In this document: piece by piece, positions 18,369 to 26,450 of the stretch
Layout: every line of letters starts with the position of its first letter
Position numbering within the stretch: position 1 is the first letter of the stretch
Origin: JAFGPJ01 sp964612465
Lineage (GTDB): Bacteria; Planctomycetota; Phycisphaerae; Sedimentisphaerales; Anaerobacaceae
Assembly (NCBI GenBank): GCA_964612465.1
Contig: CAZTDF010000004.1
Coordinates: 1-52,036 of the forward strand
DNA: 52,036 nucleotides
Reading direction: 5' to 3'
The notes under the pieces: generated by a model
Databases searched by the model: none
What the model was told of the DNA's origin: nothing
What the model saw: the letters and a program-made list of their open reading frames with translations, nothing else
Position numbers and translations under genes: made by a program

Positions 18369-19580
18369 ATGTCAGAGATAATTGCAGAACAAATACAGTT
18401 GTTAAAACGCGGCACAGTTGAAATTTTCACCGAGGCCGAATTGGCTCAGAAACTTACGGAGGCGTCCGGGACGGGCAGGCAGTTACGAATCAAGCTGGGT
18501 CTGGACCCGACCAGTCCCGATATCCATCTCGGCCATACGGTTGTATTGCGGAAAATGCGCCAGTTCCAGGATCTCGGCCATAAGGCGGTTCTTATCATCG
18601 GCGACTACACCGCGCGGATTGGCGATCCTTCCGGCCAGAACACGACCCGGCCGGTGCTCTCGCCGGAGCAGATTGATGCGAATGCGAAGACATATTTCGA
18701 ACAGGCGGGAAAAATCCTTGATACGTCCGAGCAAAAGCTCGAAATCAGGCATAACAGCGAATGGCTGGAGAAGCTCACTTTGATGGAGCTGATTCAGATA
18801 GCGGCAAAGAAAACGATCGCCCAGATGCTACAGCGAGATACGTTCAAGAAACGCCTGCAGGCTGATGTGGATGTTTACACTCACGAATTTCTTTATCCGC
18901 TGATGCAGGGCTACGATTCGGTTATGATTGAAAGCGACGTCGAGCTCGGCGGCACCGACCAGACCTTCAATAATCTCGTCGGTCGTGATATTCAAAAGGG
19001 ATACGGCCAGCAACCGCAGATTGTAATTACGATGCCGATCCTCGTGGGCTTAGACGGCAGGGAAAAGATGAGCAAATCCAAAGGCAATTACATCGGCGTC
19101 ACCGACGAGCCTAACAATATGTTCGGCAAAGTGATGAGCATATCCGATGATATGATGGAGAATTATTTCACGCTGCTGACCGGCATGCCGGCTGAGAGAA
19201 TCTCCGAACTCGTCGATCCCGGGAAAACACACCCTAAAAAGGCGAAGGTCCTGCTGGGCAAGATGATTATCAGTCAGTTCTACGGCGAGGAGGCTGCCGA
19301 AGCCGCTGCTGCTGAATTCGAGAAAGTTTTCGCTAAGGGCCAATTGCCCGAGGAAATCCCGGAGGTTGAAATGCCCGCTGAACCGATCGCCGCCAGCAAA
19401 CTTTTACTTGCGTGCAAACTCGTATCGAGCGGCGGCGAAGCAAAACGAATGATAAAACAATCGGCGGCAAGTATAGACGGCGAAAAACTGACTGATCCGA
19501 ACATCGCAATCACTCCTAAAGAAGGAGCCGTCATCCGCGTAGGCAAAAGAAAATTCGCACGTCTGAAAGTTAATAGTTAG
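18369..19580 (+). CDS. tyrS: Tyrosyl-tRNA synthetase
   Basis: A class I aminoacyl-tRNA synthetase that charges tRNA-Tyr in the cytoplasm. The protein is 403 residues from ATG 18369 (MSEIIAEQIQLLKRGTVEI). The HIGH motif is HLGH at 53-56 and the KMSKS motif is at 233-237, with tyrosine-site sequence ELGGTDQTFNNL between them. A C-terminal S4-like RNA-binding domain follows (SGGEAKRMIKQ, VGKRKFARLKV). Length and order match the TyrZ-like branch of bacterial TyrRS. An in-frame TTG at 18315 overlaps the -10 element and is not a credible start. Confidence 0.96.
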   Translation: MSEIIAEQIQLLKRGTVEIFTEAELAQKLTEASGTGRQLRIKLGLDPTSPDIHLGHTVVLRKMRQFQDLGHKAVLIIGDYTARIGDPSGQNTTRPVLSPEQIDANAKTYFEQAGKILDTSEQKLEIRHNSEWLEKLTLMELIQIAAKKTIAQMLQRDTFKKRLQADVDVYTHEFLYPLMQGYDSVMIESDVELGGTDQTFNNLVGRDIQKGYGQQPQIVITMPILVGLDGREKMSKSKGNYIGVTDEPNNMFGKVMSISDDMMENYFTLLTGMPAERISELVDPGKTHPKKAKVLLGKMIISQFYGEEAAEAAAAEFEKVFAKGQLPEEIPEVEMPAEPIAASKLLLACKLVSSGGEAKRMIKQSAASIDGEKLTDPNIAITPKEGAVIRVGKRKFARLKVNS

Positions 19581-19734
19581 CCGACAGTATTTTAGCCGCT
19601 ACGTTCGTAATTACCACAGAATCCATTTTTTTTGTACGGACGATTTCTATGTTCAACCCTAAAATCAGAGCGATCAGGCACGTGGTTTAAAAAAAGTGTG
19701 CAATATTACCAGTCTGCATTTATAATATATTGCT

Positions 19735-20316
19735 ATGAAACTGCCAGAATTAGAAAAACCTGAAAAATATGTTGGCCTGTATATCTTCGATTTCGGCGAT
19801 CACACCGGCGTGGGCTTTACGGCCGAGGAAGTCGCGGAGCTTCTGGAGAGCGAAAAATACAAGGACGGCAAGGTCTACAAGATACACAAAGCCTATCCGG
19901 ATGGCCGGCTCGAACTCAAAGGCGTGCCGAGCGGGACGTTCCAGCTCGAGGCCGGGATGTTCTTTTATTCGAGCGAGCTTCAAACCGCCCGGCGGGATTT
20001 TAAGAGGCTGGTTAACCTGGCTGTAAAAAGCTCGCCGCCATGTCGAGCGAAGGTACATCTGGCTAAGTACGAGGACGATAAACTTGTTGTAGCGTTGATT
20101 TATCCTGCTGAGTACGATGGCGAGTTCAGCTCCTGGCTTCTGGACGGCCAGTACGGGACCAGCGGGGCAACCGAAGGCGGTGTCGGAGCGGTGCAGAGCT
20201 ATTATGACCGGCAGCCGGAGATTTTGGACAGGCATCAATTGTTCGGCAAATCGGAAACGATAAGCAGGACCGGTAGCGAGTTGCTGACTTCACTGAAAAT
20301 GGCGGTTCAGAGATAG
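19735..20316 (+). CDS. Conserved-looking protein of unknown function, possibly leaderless
   Basis: A 193-residue protein with no motif I recognise. It has no signal peptide or membrane helix and is rich in charged residues; the N-terminus (LPELEKPEKYVGLYIFDFGD) and the middle (VYKIHKAYPDGRLELKG) look like a folded alpha/beta domain. Codon use and the length of the frame support a real gene. No ribosome site precedes ATG 19735; instead TATAAT lies at 19721-19726, so transcription could start at or just before the ATG and give a leaderless message. Confidence 0.7.
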   Translation: MKLPELEKPEKYVGLYIFDFGDHTGVGFTAEEVAELLESEKYKDGKVYKIHKAYPDGRLELKGVPSGTFQLEAGMFFYSSELQTARRDFKRLVNLAVKSSPPCRAKVHLAKYEDDKLVVALIYPAEYDGEFSSWLLDGQYGTSGATEGGVGAVQSYYDRQPEILDRHQLFGKSETISRTGSELLTSLKMAVQR

Positions 20317-20366
20317 CCGGCAAGCAACGATAAATTGTGCCGTGGGCGACCGGCCATCCGAAAGTC

Positions 20367-20627
20367 ATGGGTATGCGCTTTTGCTCTAAGATTAATTCAT
20401 TCCTTGGTTTACTTGCCGGATGGCTTTTGTCGCTGTTCGGCAAATCGCCCCCGAAACCTGGGGTTGACGATTTGAAGCGGGCGGATTTCAAGACCAGCAC
20501 GCAGCATCTGGGAGTTCGATTCAGTGAAAAGATTCGTGATATTTTTCGGTTCCGATGGCTAAAAGTAGCCGATAAAACAAACGATCGTCATTCCGAGCGA
20601 AAAGAAGAATCTCGTCCCTGCGAATAA
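20367..20627 (+). CDS. Small membrane protein of unknown function
   Basis: About 86 residues from ATG 20367 (or 84 from ATG 20373). A hydrophobic segment, FLGLLAGWLLSLFG, follows a short basic N-terminus; the remainder is basic and amphipathic (RFSEKIRDIFRFRWLKV). The last 15 codons (HSERKEESRP) come from a stretch resembling a dispersed intergenic repeat, so the original C-terminus may have been replaced. It follows the previous gene by 50 bases. A frame from GTG 20337 is possible but less likely. Confidence 0.45.
   Translation: MGMRFCSKINSFLGLLAGWLLSLFGKSPPKPGVDDLKRADFKTSTQHLGVRFSEKIRDIFRFRWLKVADKTNDRHSERKEESRPCE
20587..20625 (+). repeat. Fragment resembling a dispersed intergenic repeat
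   Basis: The bases reading CATTCCGAGCGAAAAGAAG and on to TCGTCCCTGCG resemble a short repeat that recurs in many bacterial genomes and encodes HSERxEESR-like peptides when read through. Only one copy is in the window, so the assignment rests on memory of the pattern. Confidence 0.3.
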
Positions 20628-20683
20628 GGCAGGAATTTTAGTGGAGGCCGCCTTTGAGCGGTTTTCAAGGTTCGGAGTTTTTT

Positions 20684-22513
20684 ATGGCTGATTCTAATAT
20701 CCATCCGGTACTCAGTGACAACGCCGTAAAGGTCCTGCAGAGCCGATACCTGATTCGGGACGCTCAGGGCAAGTGCATCGAGACGCCGGCCCAGCTTTTC
20801 GACAGGGTTGCGTCGCTGATAGCCGGGGCCGAAGCCCAATACGGGGCGAGCAGCGGCGAAATCAAACGGTGGCACAAAAAATACTACGACTTAATGGCAT
20901 CGCTGAGGTTCCTGCCCAACTCACCGGCCCTTATGAACGCGGGACGGCGGGGAATGCTCAGTGCCTGTTTTGTGCTGCCGATCGAGGACAGTATCGAGGG
21001 GATATTCGAGGCGGTCAAGCAGACGGCCCTTATTCAGCAGGCCGGCGGCGGCACGGGATTTTCCTTCGACAAGTTAAGACCGACCGGCGACCGCGTTGCC
21101 TCCAGCGGCGGGACAACTTCGGGGCCCATAAGTTTCTGGCGAGTCTTTTCCGAGACGACAAAAGCGATTCAGCAGGGCGCTTTTCGCCGCGGCGCCAATA
21201 TGGGAATGATGAGCGTCGAGCACCCTGACATACTGAAATTCCTGTACGCCAAGCAGAACCTGGAGGCTTTTACCAATTTCAATATTTCCGTCAAGATAAC
21301 CGATAGCTGGATGAAGAAGGTCCTCAAGTCCGGCAAGACTCTGCACATCGTGAAAAATCCTCGCACGGGCAAGAGGTTTTTATTGCCTCGCCGAATCGAT
21401 ATAGCTAACTACACGATTAGCGACCTTCATAAACTCTCCGGCAAAGGCAAGTCTGTCTCGAAAGGGGCCGGCAGGTTCTACACAGTCAGTGACATTTGGA
21501 AAATGATCGTAAAGTGCGCGCATAAAACCGGCGAGCCCGGCGTCGCTTTTATCGACCGGATCAACCGTGACAATCCGACGCCGTCGCTCGGGCCGATAGA
21601 GGCCACCAATCCCTGCGGCGAACAGCCCTTGCTCCCCTTTGAGGCCTGTACGCTGGGCAGTATCAATGTTGCCAAATTCGTTAGCGTCACTGAAACGGCC
21701 GCCCAAATGGATTGGCCGGGGCTGGCCGAGACCGTCAAACTGGCAGTACGTTTCTTGGATAATATTGTCGATGTCTGCGACTACCCGGTCAGTGATACCG
21801 TCCGCCTGGCTCAGGGAAATCGTAAAATCGGCCTTGGTGTTATGGGCTTTGCGGATTGCCTGTTTGTCCTGGGAATCCCGTACGATTCGAGGCAGGGCGT
21901 CGAATTTGGGGCCGAGCTGATGAAGTTCGTCAGGGACAAAGCGCACGAGGCCAGCGCTGAGCTTGCCGGTCTGCGCGGGCCGTTTCCCAACTTCAATAGC
22001 AGTATCTGGCAAACCGGGAAAACTCCGGAGATTCGCAACGCTTCTCTTACATGCATAGCTCCAACCGGCACGATAAGCATTATCGCCGATTGTTCTTCCG
22101 GCATAGAACCGGTCTACTCGCTGGTCTTTTACCGCCAGGTATTGGATGACTCGAAAATGCTGCAGATAGATCCGGTTTTCAAACGAATGGCTGAAAAACT
22201 GGGGATTTACAGCGAAAAGCTTGAAAAACAAATCGCCAGGACCGGCAGTATTCAAAAAATAGCCGGGATTCCCGCCGGTTTGCGCAGGATCTTCCGGGGA
22301 GCGTATGATATCAAGCCTCAGTGGCACATTCGGATGCAGGCCGCTTTTCAGCAGCATTGTAATGCCGCGGTCAGCAAGACCATCAACTTCAACGAAAAAG
22401 CGACGGTTTCCGCTGTCGATAAGGCCTATAAAATGGCCTATCAGCTTGGTTGCAAAGGAGTTACGGTTTATCGCCAGCACAGCCGGAAATGCCAGCCGAT
22501 GAGTCTTTATTAG
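20684..22513 (+). CDS. nrdJ: Adenosylcobalamin-dependent (class II) ribonucleotide reductase
   Basis: Reduces ribonucleotides to deoxyribonucleotides using B12 as radical source, independent of oxygen. From ATG 20684 the protein has 609 residues. Family motifs in order are LPNSPALMNAG, SACFVLPIEDS, QQAGGGTGFSFDKLRP, PGVAFIDRINRDNPTP, the active-site segment ATNPCGEQPLLPFEACTLGS (NPCGE cysteine and glutamate) and IAPTGTISIIADCSSGIEP. It ends only a dozen residues after GCKGVTVYR. The thioredoxin-reducible CxxC tail usual for this enzyme is absent; only one cysteine (RKCQPM) remains. GGAG precedes the ATG at 7 bases. The enzyme suits an anaerobic or facultative organism. Confidence 0.92.
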   Translation: MADSNIHPVLSDNAVKVLQSRYLIRDAQGKCIETPAQLFDRVASLIAGAEAQYGASSGEIKRWHKKYYDLMASLRFLPNSPALMNAGRRGMLSACFVLPIEDSIEGIFEAVKQTALIQQAGGGTGFSFDKLRPTGDRVASSGGTTSGPISFWRVFSETTKAIQQGAFRRGANMGMMSVEHPDILKFLYAKQNLEAFTNFNISVKITDSWMKKVLKSGKTLHIVKNPRTGKRFLLPRRIDIANYTISDLHKLSGKGKSVSKGAGRFYTVSDIWKMIVKCAHKTGEPGVAFIDRINRDNPTPSLGPIEATNPCGEQPLLPFEACTLGSINVAKFVSVTETAAQMDWPGLAETVKLAVRFLDNIVDVCDYPVSDTVRLAQGNRKIGLGVMGFADCLFVLGIPYDSRQGVEFGAELMKFVRDKAHEASAELAGLRGPFPNFNSSIWQTGKTPEIRNASLTCIAPTGTISIIADCSSGIEPVYSLVFYRQVLDDSKMLQIDPVFKRMAEKLGIYSEKLEKQIARTGSIQKIAGIPAGLRRIFRGAYDIKPQWHIRMQAAFQQHCNAAVSKTINFNEKATVSAVDKAYKMAYQLGCKGVTVYRQHSRKCQPMSLY

Positions 22514-22608
22514 GGCTCCTATGGTCATAAGGGTCTGGTTTTACTAATCCACCTGCATAAATCCTATAATTAAAATGATTTTTCTATATTTGGTACTTGG
22601 AGGACTAT

Positions 22609-22858
22609 ATGTCTTTTTGCTTTGAACGAAGAAGGGAATATTTCATGCTTTTGATCTGTTCCTGGAATCGGTCATGCCTATTGCCGAATTTATCTTGACG
22701 GATTGAGGGAGAATTTAATAGGGTATAGGTTATCGGAACTTGTGGATTTTGTTCTTAATTCTTGTTGCCGATTTACTGAATTGGCGCTGCGTCGAAAGAA
22801 GGCAAAGCCTGATCCTGAGACATTATATTGTACAGATGATAATTCTCGGTCGATATGA
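22609..22858 (+). pseudogene. Possible frameshifted remnant of a small gene
   Basis: GGAGG at 22599-22603 is 5 bases before ATG 22609, which opens a 29-codon frame (MSFCFERRREYFMLLICS) ending at 22698. A second frame, open from 22655 to a stop at 22856-22858, reads more like protein: GHAYCRIYLDGLREN, RLSELVDFVL, ELALRRKKAKPDPETLYC. It has no start codon. One base lost near 22655-22665 would join the two into one protein of about 80 residues. I do not recognise the family, and chance cannot be excluded. Confidence 0.25.
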
Positions 22859-23154
22859 ATGTTTTAGTAGTTATCTGAATATAGTTTCGAGTTAAAAGTC
22901 AGTATTTATAACTTAATTTTTAAGGAAGAGTGTTGTATTTAGAAAAATCATCTATTCCGTTAAATTTATTTTGTGCCGGTCTTGATATGTGGCGTTAGCC
23001 GGGCTGAAGCGACCGTTGCCGAAGATCTGCTGACCGATTTGAGAACCGAGGACCTTCTATATGGCGAAGGAGTCGCAACCCGACAGATTGTCAAACAGGA
23101 CCGTAAGAAACAGTAACATCAGTATTTAGAGAACTTTAATTAGGAAGCGTAGAC
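22859..23154 (+). other. Intergenic region with a short open frame
   Basis: A frame from GTG 22973 to a stop at 23114-23116 (47 residues) opens VPVLICGVSRAEATVAEDL, resembling the end of a signal peptide followed by acidic helix; no ribosome site precedes it. It may be a decayed secreted protein. Otherwise I see only the ribosome site AGGAAG for the next gene. Confidence 0.25.
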
Positions 23155-26100
23155 ATGGTTAAAAAGATAATAATTACAGTTTTATTGACGTGTCTGACAG
23201 GGACTTTTGTGCAAGTGCAAGCCCAGGACAATCCTTTTATTACCTTGGAGGCCTATGACATGCCCGGGTATTTTGTCACGCACATAGGCACAGGAGGTCC
23301 GGTACCCGTGCTTACTGAGGGCGGTGATCAATCGGATGCGAGCAAGTTCTACATGGTCCCGGGCCTTGCGAACCCGGATGGAGTCTCCTTTGAGTCCGTG
23401 GAGTTTCCCGGCTACTACCTCCGCCACAGAGACTGGGTGATCAGACTGGAAACGGACACATCCGATCTCTTCAACAATGATGCTACCTGGATGTTACGCC
23501 CCGGCTTAGCCGATCCGGAAGCTGTGTCCTTCGAATCCACAGCCGCTTTTGTCGGCAATTATCTGATCCACGATCCCGCATCGCCATATGGCCTTCGTAT
23601 GGGACCTGTCGCAACCGACGGAGCCGCGACCTGGAAATTTCCTGCTCCCAATCCAAAGGCAAGATACCCGCAGCCTTCGGATGGCGCACTCAATCCGGGA
23701 TTGTGGGTAAGCCTGACCTGGAGGCCGGGTGATTTTGCAGTATCGCACGATGTTTACTTCGACGACAATTTTGCCGATGTGGAGGCCGGCACCGGCGATG
23801 CATTCCAGAGCAACGAGACGATGCCGTTTTATATTGCCGGCTTTCCCGGATATCCCTTTCCGGATGGTCTTGTTCCGGGAGCAACCTACTATTGGCGAGT
23901 TGATGAGGTAAATGATGCTGATCCGAACAGTCCCTGGAAGGGTGATGTCTGGAGCTTTACGGTCCCGCCAAAGAAGGCTTATAATCCTGCCCCGTCCGAC
24001 AATGCGAAGTATATAGATACGAATGTGACTCTTACCTGGACACCGGGATATGGCGCGAAAATGCATGTTGTATATTTCGGTGAGGATTTTGATACGGTAA
24101 GCAATGCTGCTGGCGGCGCTCCCGGAGGACTTGCGACATACACTCCCGGTGCACTCGAGTTAGGTAAGGTTTACTATTGGCGGGTTGATGAGCTCGATGG
24201 GGCCAACACGTACAAAGGAGACGTCTGGAGTTTCAAAACGGTACCTGATATTCTTGTTGCCGACCCGAATCTGATGGGCTGGTGGAAATTTGACGAAGGT
24301 GAAGGTACGACCGCCCTCGACTGGTCGGGTCAAGGCAATCACGGCGAGATCCACGGAGGTATCGAATGGATCGACGGCTACGACGGTGGAGCATTGAGGC
24401 TCAATGGATTTAACGGTTATGTGAGTCTGCCCATTGGCGAGCTTATCAGTTCAATGTCAAGTGCCACTTTCACAACTTGGGTGAATTTCTCTAACACCGG
24501 CGGAGCATGGCAGCGGATTTTCGATTTCGGCAGCGGTACGGGGACTTATATATTCCTGTGTCCGCGAACCGGGACAGATGGACCAATGCGGGTTGCGATT
24601 CAGACTGGAGGAGGAGGTGAGTCTCTGATAGATTCCCCCAACACGCTGCCTTCCGGTTGGCACCATGTGGCCGTGGTGATAAGATCCGCAAATATGCAGC
24701 TTTACCTTGATGGTGCTGCGGCTGTGAGCGGTTCGACGTCTGTGGTTCCGAGTGATCTCGGTCGAACCGGCAGCAACTGGCTCGGTAGGTCACAGTACGC
24801 CGCTGACGCATACTTTAGCGGCTCTCTGGACGATTTCAGAATCTATGATTACGTATTGTCGGCAGAGGAGATTGTCAAGACGATGAGGGGTGATACGCTG
24901 ATATCTTGGGATGCAAAGCCGGCGGACGGTGCAACTCCGGATATTCAATCGGCATTGCCTCTGAGCTGGTCGGCGGGAGAAAAGGCATCCCAGCACGATG
25001 TGTATTTCGGCACCGATGCGGATGCCGTTGAGAACGCCGATACCTCCACTGCGGAGATATATCGAGGGCGACAAGCAGCGACCAGTTACACTCCCCCCGA
25101 AGGTGTTGAATGGGGCGGCGGGCCTTACTACTGGCGAATCGATGAGTATAATACCGACGGCACAATAAACGCAGGCAGAGTCTGGAGCTTTACGGTTGCC
25201 GATTTTATTCTCGTGGATGATTTTGAGTCCTACGATGCAGGCGAGAATCAGGTTTGGTACTCGTGGCACGACGGTCTTGGCTACGGTGCGCTGGGAACCG
25301 ATCCTTATTATGCCGGCAACGGCACAGGAGCAGCGGTAGGCGACGAAACCACACGTTCCTATATGGAGGAATCGATTGTTCATAGTGGCGGCCGATCATT
25401 GCCATTCTACTATGACAACAATAAGCAGGGTTACGCCAGGTATTCGGAAACAGAGCTGACCTTGACGAGTCCGCGTGACTGGACAATTGAAGATGTGGTG
25501 GAATTGTCGCTGTGGTTCAGAGGCTACCCGGCATCCGTCGGCAGCTTCGTTGAGGGCCCGGCAGGTACCTATACGATGACGGGCTCCGGCGCAGATATCT
25601 GGAATCAGTCCGACCAGTTCCACTACGCTTCCAGAATCCTCACCGGCCAAGGCTCAATTGTAGCAAGAGTCGAAAGCCTGACCAATACCAACGCCTCTGC
25701 CAAAGCGGCAGTGATGATTCGCGAGACACTGGCACCGGATTCCAAGTACTCGCTTGTAGCTCTCACACCCGGCAACGGTGTAATCGCCGAGTATCGAGCT
25801 GAGACGAGCGGAAATTCCCAGCAGACGGCTTCGCTAACCGATATCGCCGCTCCGTACTGGGTGAAGGTAGAGCGCGACTTATCCGGCAATTTAACAGCGT
25901 ACAGTTCAGCCAACGGTTCTACCTGGCAGATGCTGGGCGAGCCGGTACCCTTCCAGATGGCCTCGAATGCCTATATCGGATTGGCGGTGACAGCTCACAA
26001 CGCAACAGCCACCTGCGAGGCTAAATTCTCCAACGTCACGATTACCGGTAACGCCGGTTCGCTATGGACTAATCAGGATGTAGGTATACAAAGCAATGAT

Positions 26101-26367
26101 GCCGAGCCGCTGTATGTGGCTGTAGCGAACAGTGCCGGCAATCCTGTCGTAGTAGTCAACGATAATCCTGATGCAGCATTGATTGACACCTGGACTGAGT
26201 GGGTAATCCCGCTGCAAACATTTGAAGATCAGGGCATTAACCTTGCCGACGTTGACAGGATTGCGATCGGCCTGGGGACCAAAGGTAACATGACGGCACC
26301 GGGCGGTGCAGGCAAGATGTTCATTGACGATATCCGGTTGTACCGGACGAGAACTGTTACCGAGTAG
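23155..26367 (+). CDS. Large secreted AbfB / Fn3-like / LamG carbohydrate-binding protein
   Basis: A 1070-residue exported protein with no recognisable catalytic domain. Domains in order: signal peptide (1-23, MVKKIIITVLLTCLTGTFVQ); AbfB-type arabinose-binding beta-trefoil (about 27-165, FITLEAYDMPGYFVTH, GYYLRHRD, NYLIHDP); two Fn3-like modules (about 170-270 and 275-362) each ending in YYWRVDE; LamG (about 366-575, LMGWWKFDEGEGTTALDWSG); a third Fn3-like module (about 590-685, YYWRIDEYN); and a C-terminal jelly-roll (ILVDDFESYDAGENQVWYSW) into which a DUF1349-like domain (about 800-965) is inserted. AGGAAG precedes the ATG. The likely role is binding arabinose-containing polysaccharide at the cell surface. 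Confidence 0.87.
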   Translation: MVKKIIITVLLTCLTGTFVQVQAQDNPFITLEAYDMPGYFVTHIGTGGPVPVLTEGGDQSDASKFYMVPGLANPDGVSFESVEFPGYYLRHRDWVIRLETDTSDLFNNDATWMLRPGLADPEAVSFESTAAFVGNYLIHDPASPYGLRMGPVATDGAATWKFPAPNPKARYPQPSDGALNPGLWVSLTWRPGDFAVSHDVYFDDNFADVEAGTGDAFQSNETMPFYIAGFPGYPFPDGLVPGATYYWRVDEVNDADPNSPWKGDVWSFTVPPKKAYNPAPSDNAKYIDTNVTLTWTPGYGAKMHVVYFGEDFDTVSNAAGGAPGGLATYTPGALELGKVYYWRVDELDGANTYKGDVWSFKTVPDILVADPNLMGWWKFDEGEGTTALDWSGQGNHGEIHGGIEWIDGYDGGALRLNGFNGYVSLPIGELISSMSSATFTTWVNFSNTGGAWQRIFDFGSGTGTYIFLCPRTGTDGPMRVAIQTGGGGESLIDSPNTLPSGWHHVAVVIRSANMQLYLDGAAAVSGSTSVVPSDLGRTGSNWLGRSQYAADAYFSGSLDDFRIYDYVLSAEEIVKTMRGDTLISWDAKPADGATPDIQSALPLSWSAGEKASQHDVYFGTDADAVENADTSTAEIYRGRQAATSYTPPEGVEWGGGPYYWRIDEYNTDGTINAGRVWSFTVADFILVDDFESYDAGENQVWYSWHDGLGYGALGTDPYYAGNGTGAAVGDETTRSYMEESIVHSGGRSLPFYYDNNKQGYARYSETELTLTSPRDWTIEDVVELSLWFRGYPASVGSFVEGPAGTYTMTGSGADIWNQSDQFHYASRILTGQGSIVARVESLTNTNASAKAAVMIRETLAPDSKYSLVALTPGNGVIAEYRAETSGNSQQTASLTDIAAPYWVKVERDLSGNLTAYSSANGSTWQMLGEPVPFQMASNAYIGLAVTAHNATATCEAKFSNVTITGNAGSLWTNQDVGIQSNDAEPLYVAVANSAGNPVVVVNDNPDAALIDTWTEWVIPLQTFEDQGINLADVDRIAIGLGTKGNMTAPGGAGKMFIDDIRLYRTRTVTE

Positions 26368-26410
26368 CAGAATAGTGTTTTATGAGAATGATATGAAGCG
26401 ACATTGGTTC

Positions 26411-26447
26411 GGGGCCTATACCAACTGATTCGGTATAGGCCCCTTTT
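26411..26447 (+). terminator. Hairpin between LamG and DUF3616 genes (hairpin family copy 2)
   Basis: GGGGCCTATACC (26411-26422) pairs with GGTATAGGCCCC (26432-26443) around a 9-base loop, followed by TTTT. It lies 43 bases after the LamG stop and only 3 bases of sequence separate the T run from the next ATG, so it may both end one message and affect the next. Compare 7413-7450. Confidence 0.7.
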
Positions 26448-26450
26448 AAT

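Noticed and set aside
21380..22528. 382-codon reverse-strand frame
   Set aside because: It lies wholly antisense to the class II reductase, whose family motifs are unambiguous.
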